Shown here in pieces: positions 1-10,463 of a DNA stretch of 64,000 bases. The position numbers were made by a program, and so were the translations under genes. Under the pieces are notes generated by a model, which did not search any database, was not told the origin of the DNA, and worked only from the letters and a program-made list of their open reading frames with translations. Source of the DNA: Helicobacter cinaedi CCUG 18818 = ATCC BAA-847 (GTDB lineage Bacteria; Campylobacterota; Campylobacteria; Campylobacterales; Helicobacteraceae); contig NZ_DS990393.1 of assembly GCF_000155475.1 (NCBI RefSeq), forward strand, positions 174,535 through 238,534, written 5' to 3'. The stretch's first letter is position 1. Each line of letters opens with the position of its first letter.

Positions 1-419
1 TGTAAAAAGTTTTGTGCTTCTTTTATGCTTTGAGCGATAAATTCTTGGTCCTTGCTATAATTTTTAAAGCCATAGAAATTTGTTAGAATCTTCAAATACC
101 GCACATAGTCTTGATTTGCCAATGAAGTGTAGCGTTTAAGATATTCATCAAAATAAAATGCAGCTAAAAGATATTCATCTTTTTCCATATGAGCTTCTCC
201 TAGAATCAGCATAGCTTCTGGCACAAGCGGAGAGTTAATATGCTCACTTTGCAGAGATGAAAAATAGCCATCTGCCCCCTCTAAGTTGCCAAAATTAATC
301 TCTTTGATGATGGATTCATACCAATATGACGCGGGCTTGTTATACTCTACTTCTTTTTTTGCACAGCCAAAAAATATCAAATTTGCAAACAAAAGACACA
401 TAAACGCGTAGATTCTCAT
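1..419 (-). CDS. bamD: Outer membrane assembly lipoprotein BamD (partial)
   Basis: Runs off the left edge, so only the first 139 codons are present. The start is ATG (complement of 417-419). The N-terminus is a lipoprotein signal with a lipobox ending in the Cys of FFGCAKK (about residue 19). The following region is helical and TPR-like (SYWYESIIKEINFG, PEAMLILGEAHMEKDEYLLAA, FDEYLKRYTS), as in BamD/ComL, the periplasmic partner of BamA in outer-membrane protein insertion. It lies divergent from fliW, with its own TATAAT box about 33 bases upstream. The family call rests on the lipobox plus TPR pattern; the C-terminal half cannot be judged here. Confidence 0.85.
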   Translation of the reverse strand, partial: MRIYAFMCLLFANLIFFGCAKKEVEYNKPASYWYESIIKEINFGNLEGADGYFSSLQSEHINSPLVPEAMLILGEAHMEKDEYLLAAFYFDEYLKRYTSLANQDYVRYLKILTNFYGFKNYSKDQEFIAQSIKEAQNFL

Positions 420-451
420 TAAAAACCTTTAAACTTTGAAAATAAAAATGT

Positions 452-457
452 ATTATA
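452..457 (-). promoter_or_regulatory. -10 box for bamD
   Basis: A perfect TATAAT on the minus strand lies 33 bases upstream of the bamD ATG in the 134-base divergent intergenic region. No convincing -35 is visible, which is usual for Helicobacter sigma-80 promoters. Confidence 0.6.
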
Positions 458-502
458 CACTTTAGATTCCACTATTTAGTATAAAAACTACATAATTTGT
501 GT

Positions 503-508
503 TATAAT
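503..508 (+). promoter_or_regulatory. -10 box for fliW operon
   Basis: A perfect TATAAT in the context GTTATAATCC lies 45 bases upstream of the chosen fliW start. It places fliW under a vegetative promoter rather than a sigma-54 or sigma-28 flagellar one. Inference from motif and position only. Confidence 0.6.
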
Positions 509-553
509 CCGTGCTTCTATCGTGGATATAGCCTAAATTTCTTGGAGAAAATG

Positions 554-985
554 ATGATTTTTGAAGTCAAATCGCCGATTCTAGGGTTTGAAAATGTAAC
601 AAAAATGAAACTTGAAAAAATTGATGAGCTATTTATGAAGCTCTATAATGCTGAATATGAAGTGCCTCACTTTACACTTGTGAATCCTTTTTTGCTACGA
701 GAATACGAATTTGATGTGCCTTCAAACATTAAGATTCTGCTTGATTTAAATAATGCCAAAAATATCGCTGTTGCCAATATTATGGTGATTCAAAAGCCTA
801 TTGAAAGTTCCACCATAAACTTTCTAGCACCCCTTATTTTTAACTTTGATAATCTCACAATGGCACAAGTTGTCCTTGATAGCACACAATATCCAATGTA
901 TAGCTTAAGTGAATCGATCGGGCAGTATTATAATAAAGAGGAAGCACAAAAAGGCGAAAGTGCCGCTCCTGTAAGAAAAAACTAA
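554..985 (+). CDS. fliW: Flagellar assembly factor FliW
   Basis: A 143-residue protein beginning [15 protein letters not shown], the typical FliW opening, with the conserved [27 protein letters not shown] and [10 protein letters not shown]-like segments. FliW binds flagellin and antagonises CsrA, coupling flagellin translation to filament assembly. Two adjacent ATGs occur (551 and 554); GGAG at 544-547 is better spaced from 554. A longer in-frame reading from 497 overlaps the promoter and is rejected. proC follows after 66 bases, so the gene may start a transcript reaching through tgt, rbfA, rimP and ribD. Confidence 0.9.
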   Translation: MIFEVKSPILGFENVTKMKLEKIDELFMKLYNAEYEVPHFTLVNPFLLREYEFDVPSNIKILLDLNNAKNIAVANIMVIQKPIESSTINFLAPLIFNFDNLTMAQVVLDSTQYPMYSLSESIGQYYNKEEAQKGESAAPVRKN

Positions 986-1051
986 ATTTAGATTCTATAT
1001 TCCAAAACAAGCGATCATACACAAAAGCCACAAAATACGCAAAGGTTACAG

Positions 1052-1861
1052 ATGAAACAAACACTTCTTGTTATAGGCTATGGCAATATGGCAAAAGCCA
1101 TTCTTACGCATAATGACTTCATCGCCTCACATTTTAATGTCTTTCTTACCGGCAGAGATTTACAAAAAGCCAAAGATTGTATCGCTCAATGTGGCATAGA
1201 AGCTCAAATCTATACGCCACAATATCTAGATTCTAAGCCCGTGCTTGATATACAAGATAGCGTTGTTCTGCTTTGCACCAAGCCAAAGGGGCTAGATAGC
1301 TTTATTTTTCAAGGCAAGGCTCAATATGTGTATAGTGTGTTAGCCGGGGTTGGTATTGAGACCTTGGAAAAGTGGCTTCAATCTTGCCATATCGTGCGAC
1401 TTATGCCAAATATCGCCGCTTTTAGTAAAAACTCCGCCACTGCCTTTTATCACAAGTCCTATACACAACAAGCAGATTCAAAAATTAATGCAGAAATCCT
1501 TGCATTTTTAGAATCTTTTGGCAAAGCTGTAAGTGTGGATAATGAAGCGTTAATAGAATCTAGCATCGCCACAAGTGGCAGTAGCATTGCTTTCCTTGCT
1601 CTCATTGCTGAATCGCTTATAGATGCGGGAATCTTAGAAGGGCTAACCCACGCTCAAAGCCAAGAGTTAGTCAAGCAAACTTTTCTAGGCTTTGCCACAG
1701 AGTTAGCTACAAAAAGCCCTAATGAGTTAAAATACGCCATTTCAAGTCCGGGTGGGACGACTATCAGGGGACTAGCCATTTTAGAAGAGCTAGGTGTGCG
1801 TGGAGCGTTTATCAAAGCCGCTCACACTGCCGTAGAACACGCACGAGATTCTAAAAAATAA
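1052..1861 (+). CDS. proC: Pyrroline-5-carboxylate reductase
   Basis: Last step of proline synthesis: NAD(P)H-dependent reduction of pyrroline-5-carboxylate. The N-terminal Rossmann motif [13 protein letters not shown] (residues 4-16), the RLMPNIAAF segment, and the C-terminal signature [16 protein letters not shown] followed by a helical dimer domain identify the family. 269 residues is normal length. The stop codon overlaps the tgt start (TAATG), so the two are probably translationally coupled. Confidence 0.93.
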   Translation: MKQTLLVIGYGNMAKAILTHNDFIASHFNVFLTGRDLQKAKDCIAQCGIEAQIYTPQYLDSKPVLDIQDSVVLLCTKPKGLDSFIFQGKAQYVYSVLAGVGIETLEKWLQSCHIVRLMPNIAAFSKNSATAFYHKSYTQQADSKINAEILAFLESFGKAVSVDNEALIESSIATSGSSIAFLALIAESLIDAGILEGLTHAQSQELVKQTFLGFATELATKSPNELKYAISSPGGTTIRGLAILEELGVRGAFIKAAHTAVEHARDSKK

Positions 1862-3003
1862 TGCAAGTGAATATAGAAGCCAAAGATGGCAAGGCAAGAG
1901 CACTCACACTCACTCTTGCTCACTCTATCGTGCAAACGCCTATTTTTATGCCTGTTGGTACGCAAGGCTGTGTCAAAGCCCTTGATAGTCTTGATTTAGC
2001 ACAGAATCTTAATGCCAAAATTATCCTTGCAAACACCTATCATATGTATTTGCGTGTGGGGATAGAGCGATTAAAAGCATTTGGTGGGATTCATACATTT
2101 GCTAACTTTAATGGCAGCTACTTAAGCGATAGCGGTGGATTCCAAGCCTTTAGCTTAAATCAAAATGTCAAGCTTAATGAAAATGGCGTAGAGTTTAAAT
2201 CCCATATTGATGGCTCTAAGCATTTCTTTTCCCCCTCTTTTGTGTTAGATATTCAATATGCGTTAAATAGCGATATTATGATGGTGCTTGATGACTTAGT
2301 AGGGCTTCCAGCAAGTGAGACAAGAATCTTAGATTCTATCAAACGCACAACAGAGTGGGCAAAAGCCTCCCTAGAATACCACGAGATGAAAAAATCTCAA
2401 GGTAAAGCGACAACAAACAATCTTTTTGCCATTATCCAAGGTGGCACTAGCCCAAAATTCCGTGAAATATCAGCCACTTCACTTGTAAATCTAGGTGAGT
2501 TTGATGGCTTTGCTATCGGCGGACTAGCTGTTGGGGAAAGTAGTGAAGAGATGTATAGCACCATATCCCACACCATACCCTTTATGCCAGAATCTAAGCC
2601 GCGTTATCTTATGGGGGTTGGCACACCAGAAAACATTATAGAGGCGATTTATCGTGGGGTGGATATGTTTGATTGTGTAATGCCTACAAGGAATGCTAGG
2701 AATGCCACGCTTTTTACGCATTTTGGTAAGATTAACATTAAGGGGGCGAGTTTTGCTAATGACACTTCGCCTATTGATGAAAAATGCTCCTGCTACACTT
2801 GCCAAAACTACACAAGAGCCTATCTTTGTCATCTCTTCCGCTCCCAAGAAATTACCTATCATCGCCTTGCTTCATTGCATAATCTCCACTATTATTTGAA
2901 TCTCGTGCGTGAAGCAAGAGAAGCGATTTTGCAAGGAGCTTTTGCAGCCTATCGCCAAAACTTTTATCAGTTAAGAGAAATGGAAGTCCCAAATGAATAT
3001 TAA
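1861..3003 (+). CDS. tgt: Queuine tRNA-ribosyltransferase
   Basis: TIM-barrel enzyme that exchanges guanine-34 for the queuosine precursor in GUN-anticodon tRNAs. Visible are the substrate loop [11 protein letters not shown] (catalytic Asp), the second Asp in [16 protein letters not shown], and the C-terminal zinc site [18 protein letters not shown]. 380 residues matches the family. The start ATG overlaps the proC stop; the 3' end overlaps rbfA by 11 bases. Confidence 0.95.
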   Translation: MQVNIEAKDGKARALTLTLAHSIVQTPIFMPVGTQGCVKALDSLDLAQNLNAKIILANTYHMYLRVGIERLKAFGGIHTFANFNGSYLSDSGGFQAFSLNQNVKLNENGVEFKSHIDGSKHFFSPSFVLDIQYALNSDIMMVLDDLVGLPASETRILDSIKRTTEWAKASLEYHEMKKSQGKATTNNLFAIIQGGTSPKFREISATSLVNLGEFDGFAIGGLAVGESSEEMYSTISHTIPFMPESKPRYLMGVGTPENIIEAIYRGVDMFDCVMPTRNARNATLFTHFGKINIKGASFANDTSPIDEKCSCYTCQNYTRAYLCHLFRSQEITYHRLASLHNLHYYLNLVREAREAILQGAFAAYRQNFYQLREMEVPNEY

Positions 3004-3352
3004 ACAACAACGCACAGAATCTTTACTCCAAGAGGTGCTAAGCCTTGCCCTATCCCAGCTCCAAGACCCGCAGATTAATACCCTTATAATCACAGGGGTA
3101 AAATGCTCTAAGGGTAAGCAGAGTGCAGAAGTGTATATTGAAGGCACAGATATTTCGCCAAATGAACGCAAAACCATTTTAGAGCAACTCAAAAAAGCTC
3201 AAGGAATCTTAAAAGAATATATCCTAAACTCTACGCAGTGGTTTCGTAGCCCAAACTTGATTTTTAAGTTTGATGATACGCTGCATTCTGCGAACAATCT
3301 AGATTCAATTTTCGCACAACTAGAGCGTGAGAAACGCACCCCAAAAGAATAA
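2993..3352 (+). CDS. rbfA: Ribosome-binding factor A
   Basis: Small KH-like protein acting in maturation of the 30S subunit and cold adaptation. A 119-residue protein with the expected [14 protein letters not shown] opening, [21 protein letters not shown] beta-strand region and [20 protein letters not shown] end, which matches RbfA's P-x-L-x-F-x-x-D-x-S/T signature. It begins within the last codons of tgt and is followed 17 bases later by rimP, another 30S maturation factor. infB, often adjacent, is absent here. Confidence 0.92.
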   Translation: MNIKQQRTESLLQEVLSLALSQLQDPQINTLIITGVKCSKGKQSAEVYIEGTDISPNERKTILEQLKKAQGILKEYILNSTQWFRSPNLIFKFDDTLHSANNLDSIFAQLEREKRTPKE

Positions 3353-3369
3353 ACAAAAAAAGGAATAAT

Positions 3370-3840
3370 ATGCTTTCAGCTCAAACCACTCAAAAAATAG
3401 AGCGACTCGCCGCTTCTCTTTCACTCTATATTTATGACATTGATTTTTTAAAAGAAGATGAACGCCACATCTTACGCATAAGCATTACAAAAAAAGCTCC
3501 TATGCAGAATCTTAGCTCAAAAGATAGCAATGCAGTGAGCTTGCAGGACTGCCAGATTCTAAGTGAGCTACTCTCCCCATTACTTGATGTGGAACATATC
3601 AATATGGATAATTATCATTTAGAAGTTAGCTCTCCGGGGTTGGATAGAATCCTAAAAAAGCCCCAGCATTACGCCTTTTCACTTGGCGAAATGATAAGCC
3701 TTAAACTCATAGACAAAAGCAGTTTGCAAGGAATCTTAGAAAATGTTAATGACACGGAAATTGCCTTACTTGTGGATAAAGAAAAGATAAATATTCCTTT
3801 TTCATCTATCAAAAAAGCAAAGGTTATTTTTGAATTCTAG
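3370..3840 (+). CDS. rimP: Ribosome maturation factor RimP
   Basis: 156 residues with the RimP hallmarks: YIYDIDFLKEDERHILRISI at the N-terminus, DCQILSELLSPLLD, and HLEVSSPGLDRILKKPQHY. RimP binds the 30S precursor and helps assemble the S12 region. A C-terminal SH3-like domain (SLQGILENVNDTEIALLVD) is visible. AGGAATAAT precedes the ATG. The end overlaps ribD by 11 bases. Confidence 0.93.
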   Translation: MLSAQTTQKIERLAASLSLYIYDIDFLKEDERHILRISITKKAPMQNLSSKDSNAVSLQDCQILSELLSPLLDVEHINMDNYHLEVSSPGLDRILKKPQHYAFSLGEMISLKLIDKSSLQGILENVNDTEIALLVDKEKINIPFSSIKKAKVIFEF

Positions 3841-4822
3841 TGATGATTTGCTTATCAAGCATTGTTGTGATATAGCGTGGGAAGCCCAAACTCTAGCCCT
3901 GCCAAATCCAAGTGTAGGTGCTATCATCACGCGTGAAAATGGCGAGATTTTGTCTCGTGGGGTGCATAGCCTAGCTGGTAGCCCCCACGCTGAAGTCATC
4001 GCCATCAAACAAGCCTATTTCACACTCACGCAAGATTCTAAGATTTTAAATCTAGAATCTAGCCTTGAACTCCACAACTTCCTTTTACACAACCACAATG
4101 GCATTTTTAAAAACCACTCCCTTTATGTGAGCCTAGAGCCTTGCAATCACTATGGCAAAACGCCCCCCTGTGCCAATCTCATAAAAGAACTAGGCTTTGC
4201 TAAAGTCGTTATTGGCACAAAAGATTCTCACTCCCTTGCTTCAGGCGGAATGCAAACTTTACAAGAAGCGGGGATACACACAAGCCTAAGCCAGATTCAA
4301 AATGAAGCACAAAAACTGCTTTTGCCCTTTGAGATTCTGCGAGAAAAGGGGCGATTTGTGCTGTTTAAAATTGCTATGCGACTTGATGGGAGCTATGTAA
4401 ATGGGCAAATATCTGCTGAATCTTCACGCATTTTTACGCATAATCAACGCAGTGTGTGTGATTATCTCTGTATATCCGGAGCAACACTTAGAAGTGATAA
4501 CCCAACGCTTAATGCCAGATATGCCCTGCCCCCTTATGATAAGCATAAACAACCCAAACTCTGCTTATTTTCCAAGCATGAAAATAATCCAAGATTCCAT
4601 ACTTTCCGCAACGCAGAAGAGATTGAGAGTTTAAAAGGCTTTGTTGTGATTGAAGGGGGGCTAAATCTGCTTGGTGCGTTAAGAAAATATATTGATATGC
4701 TTTTAGTGCATAAGGCGTTTTTTTGTGTGGATTTAAATTTTACACAAAAAAGCAACGCAATGGACTTTGAGCTTTACCACACAATGAATCTAGGCAAGGA
4801 TTTGGCTCTATGGCTGCACTAG
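3830..4822 (+). CDS. ribD: Riboflavin biosynthesis deaminase/reductase RibD
   Basis: Bifunctional enzyme of steps two and three of riboflavin synthesis. The N-terminal deaminase has the zinc site HAE (SPHAEVIAI, residues about 57-65) and EPCNHYGKTPPC. The reductase domain follows from about residue 160 (FVLFKIAMRLDGSYVNG). The best start is TTG at 3830, with AAAGG upstream and an 11-base overlap with rimP; no ATG fits. 330 residues is shorter than the E. coli enzyme, and the loss appears to be in the reductase half. Confidence 0.9.
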   Translation: MNSSDDLLIKHCCDIAWEAQTLALPNPSVGAIITRENGEILSRGVHSLAGSPHAEVIAIKQAYFTLTQDSKILNLESSLELHNFLLHNHNGIFKNHSLYVSLEPCNHYGKTPPCANLIKELGFAKVVIGTKDSHSLASGGMQTLQEAGIHTSLSQIQNEAQKLLLPFEILREKGRFVLFKIAMRLDGSYVNGQISAESSRIFTHNQRSVCDYLCISGATLRSDNPTLNARYALPPYDKHKQPKLCLFSKHENNPRFHTFRNAEEIESLKGFVVIEGGLNLLGALRKYIDMLLVHKAFFCVDLNFTQKSNAMDFELYHTMNLGKDLALWLH

Positions 4823-5598
4823 AGATATACCAACTCCACGATGGCTACTGCTATAACACCGATAGCCTTATCTTGAGCCACTTTGCTAGGGCTTTTCTCA
4901 AATCTAGAATCTCACTCTTAGATGTGGGGGCTGGAAGTGGGATTCTAGGAATGCTCTGTGCTAGGGAGATTCTAAATAAAGCCACGCCACATAAGAATCC
5001 ACATATCAATCTCCACCTTGTAGAAAAAGATACGCTAATGGCACAATGTGCGAGTTTGAACACAAGGCAGTTTGAATCCAAAATACATTCTCAAGTGCAT
5101 TGTGTGGATTTCTTAGATTTTCACACCGACATCAAGTTTGATTTTGTCATCAGCAATCCACCCTTTTATGCCAAGGGGGCGTTACAAGGCACAAATATGC
5201 GTAAAAATATGGCACGACATCAAAGCTTCCTGCCCCTTCCTGCCCTGCTTGCACATATCAAGCGTGTGATAAAGCCAAATGGGAGCTTATGCCTATGCTA
5301 TGATGCAAGGGAGCTGCAAACGCTATTTTATGAACTTAGAATCTGCGGGTTTAATGTAGATACACTCCGCTTTGTGCATTCTTTACAAGATAGAGAATCT
5401 AGCCTTGTTGTGCTAAGGGCAAAGATTCAAAGCAAATCGCCACTGCGGATTCTGCCGCCACTTTTTACGCATAATAGCACTACTCAAACAGATAATACCG
5501 ATGAGCTTAAAGCCATTTATGCGTGGGCAAAGACACAAAGCATTAAAATCACGCCTAACGAGCTAGAATCTCTCTACAAAAAAATCCAAAAGATATAA
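4810..5598 (+). CDS. TrmN6-like N6-adenine methyltransferase
   Basis: Class I SAM-dependent methyltransferase: motif I LLDVGAGSGILGML (about residues 35-48) and the N6-amino methyltransferase motif NPPFY in FVISNPPFYAKGAL. The arrangement, including NMRKNMARHQSFLPL after the catalytic motif, resembles TrmN6, which methylates A37 of tRNA-Val. It overlaps ribD by 13 bases. The exact tRNA substrate is inferred from family resemblance. Confidence 0.8.
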   Translation: MAALEIYQLHDGYCYNTDSLILSHFARAFLKSRISLLDVGAGSGILGMLCAREILNKATPHKNPHINLHLVEKDTLMAQCASLNTRQFESKIHSQVHCVDFLDFHTDIKFDFVISNPPFYAKGALQGTNMRKNMARHQSFLPLPALLAHIKRVIKPNGSLCLCYDARELQTLFYELRICGFNVDTLRFVHSLQDRESSLVVLRAKIQSKSPLRILPPLFTHNSTTQTDNTDELKAIYAWAKTQSIKITPNELESLYKKIQKI

Positions 5599-5650
5599 AA
5601 AATAGTAGGGATTAGAATCTTTGAGTGTAATTTTGCATTATTTTAAAGGA

Positions 5651-5674
5651 AGCAAGGTATAATACAACCTTGCT
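5651..5674 (+). promoter_or_regulatory. -10 box inside an inverted repeat
   Basis: AGCAAGG (5651-5657) and CCTTGCT (5668-5674) form a perfect 7-bp inverted repeat. The 10-base spacer starts with a perfect TATAAT (5658-5663), 32 bases before the downstream start codon. A repressor dimer binding this palindrome would occlude the promoter. Confidence 0.5.
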
Positions 5675-5694
5675 ACAATTTTAAAGGGAATGCG

Positions 5695-7122
5695 ATGCTG
5701 TATGGAAAAATCATTAATGTAGATTCACAAGCACAAAACGCTCAAGTAGAACAAGACCTTAATAAACGCGTTTTTGACTTTCCTTTTGATGTTTGGGAAG
5801 ATGAGATAAGTGAGCTGAAAAAGGGCGTTGAAGTAGAATTTGTCGTTGAGATGAAATTAGTTACAAAAATCCATATAAAGCCCAAGCCCATTGACCCAGA
5901 TGAAATTCCTGTAACAAAATCTGCTCGTGTGTGTATTGAAGAATATTTTGCTAGGGAAAATGAGATTCTAAGCGGATATAGTGATTTTGTGGAGGGGCAT
6001 TTAAAACTTGATTTTATCCGTATGCGGCGGTTTTTACTCACTGCATATAATGACTTATGTGCGATGGATGCAAATATTGAAAATGATGTGCTTAAAAAGC
6101 TTAAACAAGAAGTGCTTCATCTCTCAAAAGAATATCTTAGCTATCACAAAAAGACACAATATGCACTCAACTACGCCTTTGAGATGATTTTTCTCGCCAG
6201 ACAAACAGAATATAATAAAACAATCACGCACATTGATAAGATTCAAAGCTCGCTTGCCAACGCACAAGCCCAAACCAACGCCCTAAGTGGCACACTCGCA
6301 GCAGGGGAAAAAACTCTAGGCAAACGCGATGATAAAGGCAGTAAAGAGTATGCTGAGATTGAAAAAGAAGTCAAGCAAATGCGGAAGCGGTATGTGGATT
6401 TACTCAATTTCATAGGGAATCAAAAAGATGCCCTTGTGAGTGAGACAGCTAGGCTCAAGCGGTTTAGAGATGATCATTTTGAGGCTTTTAGTGCCGTTTA
6501 TACACCGATGACAGATGATATTAAAACGCGTTTTATCGCTCTGCTTGATACAAAAGCATACGATTTTGACACAACACTTTGGAGCAGGGCAAAATACAGC
6601 CAAGTTATTAAACATTTTTTTAGAAACTCTCGCATTGAAGGGAGCTTTAGCTCAAAGACATTTTTGCGTTACTTTCTGCGTGGGCTTGATAAGAGTAAGC
6701 TCTCACCCAAATCAAAAGAGCTTTTTGATTTATTGCATTACCTAGAAAACACCAACCGCAAAAAGCTTTTAATCGTGCGTGAAACAATGGTAAATATCCT
6801 TAAATACCGCCAAGTGATTGAAAAAATAGATTCTAGTTTGCTTATCACTATGGATAATGACCCCATTAACGCCCTTAAAACACTTGCTCAAAATCCGCAA
6901 GATATTATTGTTATTGATGAGAAAATCGGCAATGCCAGTGCATTAGGATTCATTAAAACTTATAAAGAAATGCCAACTGCCAATGCAAAAGTCGCCTTTG
7001 TCGTGATAGTCCAAGAGCTACCCAAAAGTGAAATCATCTCTAAGGGTAAATTTATGGGCGTGGAGTTTGTCCCAGAGCAAAATATGGATATGCTCTATGA
7101 CTGCATTCGTATGGCGTTGTAG
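5695..7122 (+). CDS. Conserved Campylobacterota protein of unknown function
   Basis: 475 residues, not assigned to a characterised family. The first ~65 residues (MLYGKIINVDSQAQNAQVEQ) look like a small beta-barrel or OB/cold-shock-like fold. The centre (about 75-270) is helical and coiled-coil-like (SSLANAQAQTNALSGTL, KEYAEIEKEVKQMRKRY). The last ~110 residues have a receiver-like alternation (SLLITMDNDPINALKTLAQ, DIIVIDE, VAFVVIVQE, FVPEQNMDMLYDCIRMAL). It sits upstream of pyrH, as I remember for an uncharacterised H. pylori protein. Soluble, no signal peptide. Confidence 0.75.
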   Translation: MLYGKIINVDSQAQNAQVEQDLNKRVFDFPFDVWEDEISELKKGVEVEFVVEMKLVTKIHIKPKPIDPDEIPVTKSARVCIEEYFARENEILSGYSDFVEGHLKLDFIRMRRFLLTAYNDLCAMDANIENDVLKKLKQEVLHLSKEYLSYHKKTQYALNYAFEMIFLARQTEYNKTITHIDKIQSSLANAQAQTNALSGTLAAGEKTLGKRDDKGSKEYAEIEKEVKQMRKRYVDLLNFIGNQKDALVSETARLKRFRDDHFEAFSAVYTPMTDDIKTRFIALLDTKAYDFDTTLWSRAKYSQVIKHFFRNSRIEGSFSSKTFLRYFLRGLDKSKLSPKSKELFDLLHYLENTNRKKLLIVRETMVNILKYRQVIEKIDSSLLITMDNDPINALKTLAQNPQDIIVIDEKIGNASALGFIKTYKEMPTANAKVAFVVIVQELPKSEIISKGKFMGVEFVPEQNMDMLYDCIRMAL

Positions 7123-7245
7123 AATCTTAAATTTGGATTCAAGACATCTTACCGCATAAAATTAGAATCTTTCATATTTGCAAAGCTCATCATTTGTGGC
7201 GTTTGTAAGGGAGTGATTATAGAATAGTTTAAGCTTTTATAGTAG

Positions 7246-7986
<741 letters not shown>

Positions 7987-8050
7987 AAGCAAAGTTAAAA
8001 TAAAAAAAGGATACAATCCGCAATTTTAAATCCCAAATATAAGGAACACA

Positions 8051-8275
8051 ATGGAAGCATTACGAACAGAGCAAATCGCCGCAAAGGCGTTAAAAAGACT
8101 ACAAGATGACAGATACTTACTAGCTAATCTCATTTTTGAACGCGTGAAAGAATTAGGCAATGGTGCAGAACCCCTTGTAGATATGGATGTGAAATTACAC
8201 AAGCTCCCTGATATTGCTATGCGTGAAATTGCTGAAGGCAAGATAGAATTTACTTCCATTGAGGATAAAGAATAG
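8051..8275 (+). CDS. rpoZ: RNA polymerase omega subunit
   Basis: 74 residues: RTEQIAAKALKRLQDDRYLLANLIFERVKEL carries the omega signature (AAKAL, R/K-rich helix). Omega stabilises beta-prime and, with SpoT next door, connects to ppGpp signalling. RBS AAGGA is 8 bases upstream. Stop at 8273-8275 is nine bases before spoT. Confidence 0.9.
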   Translation: MEALRTEQIAAKALKRLQDDRYLLANLIFERVKELGNGAEPLVDMDVKLHKLPDIAMREIAEGKIEFTSIEDKE

Positions 8276-8284
8276 GAAGTAATT

Positions 8285-10435
8285 TTGGACTTTTTTGCCC
8301 AACTCACACAGATTAAAGATACAGAATCTGCACTTAGTAAGCTTAATAATCTCACTACCATCACACCAAAGGTGCAAAAAGCCATAGATTTGGCTATTAA
8401 CGCTCATCAAGGACAGCTCCGAAAAAGCGGTGAGCCTTATGTTGTTCATCCGCTGTGTGTAGCGTGTATTGTGGCTTTTTATGGAGGCGATGAGACAATG
8501 TTGTGTGCGGCATTGCTCCACGATGTGGTAGAAGACACACTCTATTCCCTTGAAGACATACGCAGGGAGTTTGACTGGGATGTTGGACATTTAGTCGATG
8601 CACTCACAAAGATTGTGGAGATTCGCAATGAGGAGCTAAGCTCAAATATGAATGAAAAGCTTGCCGCCTCGGCACTAAGCTTTCGCAAAATGCTACTAGC
8701 TTCTATCAAAGATATTCGTGCCTTAGTCATAAAAATAAGTGATAGAATGCACAATATGCTAACCCTTGATGCCCTGCCCCCAAAAAAGCAAAAACGCATA
8801 GCAGAAGAAACGCTTATGGTATATGCCCCAATCGCCCACCGACTTGGAATCTCTTCACTCAAAAGTGAGCTAGAAGATAAAAGCTTTTTTTATATCTTCC
8901 CGCAAGAATACCAAAGCATAGAGCAGTATATCCAAGATAATAATCAATCTATTGCTTTGCGACTCAATGAATTTACACAAAAAGTTTCTACGATTTTATT
9001 GCAAAATGGCTTTGCTGAAAAAGACTTTGTGATTGAAAGTCGTGTGAAAAGGTATTATTCAATTTTTCTAAAAATGCAACGCAAGGGCGTGAGTATTGAT
9101 GAGATTTTAGATTTACTCGCGGTGCGGATTATCGTGCCTACAAGCTTGGAGTGCTACAAGGTGCTGGGGCTTTTACATTTGCAGCTAAAGCCAGTAGTGT
9201 CGCGTTTAAAAGACTATATTGCTATCCCAAAAGAAAATGGCTACCAAACCATTCATACGACTATTTTTGAAGGGGCAAGTATCTATGAAGTGCAGATTCG
9301 CACATTTGATATGCACAAATCCGCTCAATATGGTGTAGCCGCACATTGGAAATATAAAAGCGGTGGGCGAGAGCCAAACTTAGAATGGCTCAATAATTTA
9401 CAATACCAAAATGACACGATTGAAGAGTTTTATGAGTTAGCAAAAAACGACTTGTATAAAGAAGATATGGTGGTATTCTCCCCTGCCGGAGATATTTATA
9501 ACTTGCCTGTTGGGGCAGTGGCACTTGATTTTGCCTATGCGGTGCATAGTGATATAGGCGACAAAGCCAAACAAGCCTATATCAATCATCAAAAGGCTTC
9601 CTTGCTTCAGCCACTTAAAAATGGCGACATTGTGAGAATCCTAGTCGCAGAAGAGAATGAAAAGATATCTCCGCGTTGCACTTGGATTGATGCGGTGAAA
9701 ACATCACGCGCTAAAAATCATATGAGAATCCAGTGTCAAGCTAAACTCAAAGAGATTGATAAAAAAATTGCGTTAAATATCCTGCAAACCATCTTTGATA
9801 GCTCAAAGGCGACAATTCTTACTTATCTTAAAGAAAACAAGCTAGATTCTCATATTTATCGTGCAGCAAGTGATTTGACATTTTTAAAAGAAGTAAAAAA
9901 CAGCATTAAGGGCAACTTTGCACGAGAGGCAAACTTTTTGGGGAAAATTAAAATTAATATGCTGAAGTTTAAAGTCCTAAGCTTTGATAATATCATTTTA
10001 CATACTAATCGCAATATCAATGAAGTGGTATTTGACTATTGCTGTCACCCAAAGTATGGCGATGATATTTTGGCTATTAAAACCGCACAAAAAGCCTATA
10101 TCCACCATAAAATGTGTGATAGGGCTATTAATGAAATGGAACAAGGCAGTGAAATGCTGTTTGTGCAGTGGGCAAATGAGCAAAAAATTACCTATAAACT
10201 CATCATAGCCTTAGAAAATCAAAAAGGGGCTTTGGCTCATATCTGCGGTGTATTGGCTAAGCTTGATTGCAATATTGTAAGTGTAGATTATGATGTGCTT
10301 AATCGCCAGTTTGCTTCATATTGCGAGATTTGCTTTGAAAGCAAAACGCAAGATACAAAGACTTTGAAAGAATCTTTAAGTAAAAAATACAAAATCATTG
10401 AATTAAGCAACTTAAAAGATGTGTATTCAAGCTAG
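8285..10435 (+). CDS. spoT: Bifunctional (p)ppGpp synthase/hydrolase
   Basis: Long RSH protein (716 residues). It has an HD hydrolase domain (AALLHDVVEDT near residue 77), a synthetase domain (VKRYYSIFLKMQRKG, ENGYQTIHTTIF), a TGS domain (DMVVFSPAGDIYNLPVGAVA, about 397-415) and a C-terminal ACT domain (IIALENQKGALAHICGVLAKL). It appears to be a single bifunctional enzyme of the type Helicobacter uses. Start is TTG at 8285, preceded by AGGAAG; no in-frame ATG is nearby. Confidence 0.93.
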   Translation: MDFFAQLTQIKDTESALSKLNNLTTITPKVQKAIDLAINAHQGQLRKSGEPYVVHPLCVACIVAFYGGDETMLCAALLHDVVEDTLYSLEDIRREFDWDVGHLVDALTKIVEIRNEELSSNMNEKLAASALSFRKMLLASIKDIRALVIKISDRMHNMLTLDALPPKKQKRIAEETLMVYAPIAHRLGISSLKSELEDKSFFYIFPQEYQSIEQYIQDNNQSIALRLNEFTQKVSTILLQNGFAEKDFVIESRVKRYYSIFLKMQRKGVSIDEILDLLAVRIIVPTSLECYKVLGLLHLQLKPVVSRLKDYIAIPKENGYQTIHTTIFEGASIYEVQIRTFDMHKSAQYGVAAHWKYKSGGREPNLEWLNNLQYQNDTIEEFYELAKNDLYKEDMVVFSPAGDIYNLPVGAVALDFAYAVHSDIGDKAKQAYINHQKASLLQPLKNGDIVRILVAEENEKISPRCTWIDAVKTSRAKNHMRIQCQAKLKEIDKKIALNILQTIFDSSKATILTYLKENKLDSHIYRAASDLTFLKEVKNSIKGNFAREANFLGKIKINMLKFKVLSFDNIILHTNRNINEVVFDYCCHPKYGDDILAIKTAQKAYIHHKMCDRAINEMEQGSEMLFVQWANEQKITYKLIIALENQKGALAHICGVLAKLDCNIVSVDYDVLNRQFASYCEICFESKTQDTKTLKESLSKKYKIIELSNLKDVYSS

Positions 10436-10463
10436 AAACTAGACTTTAAGAAAGGAACAAAAT

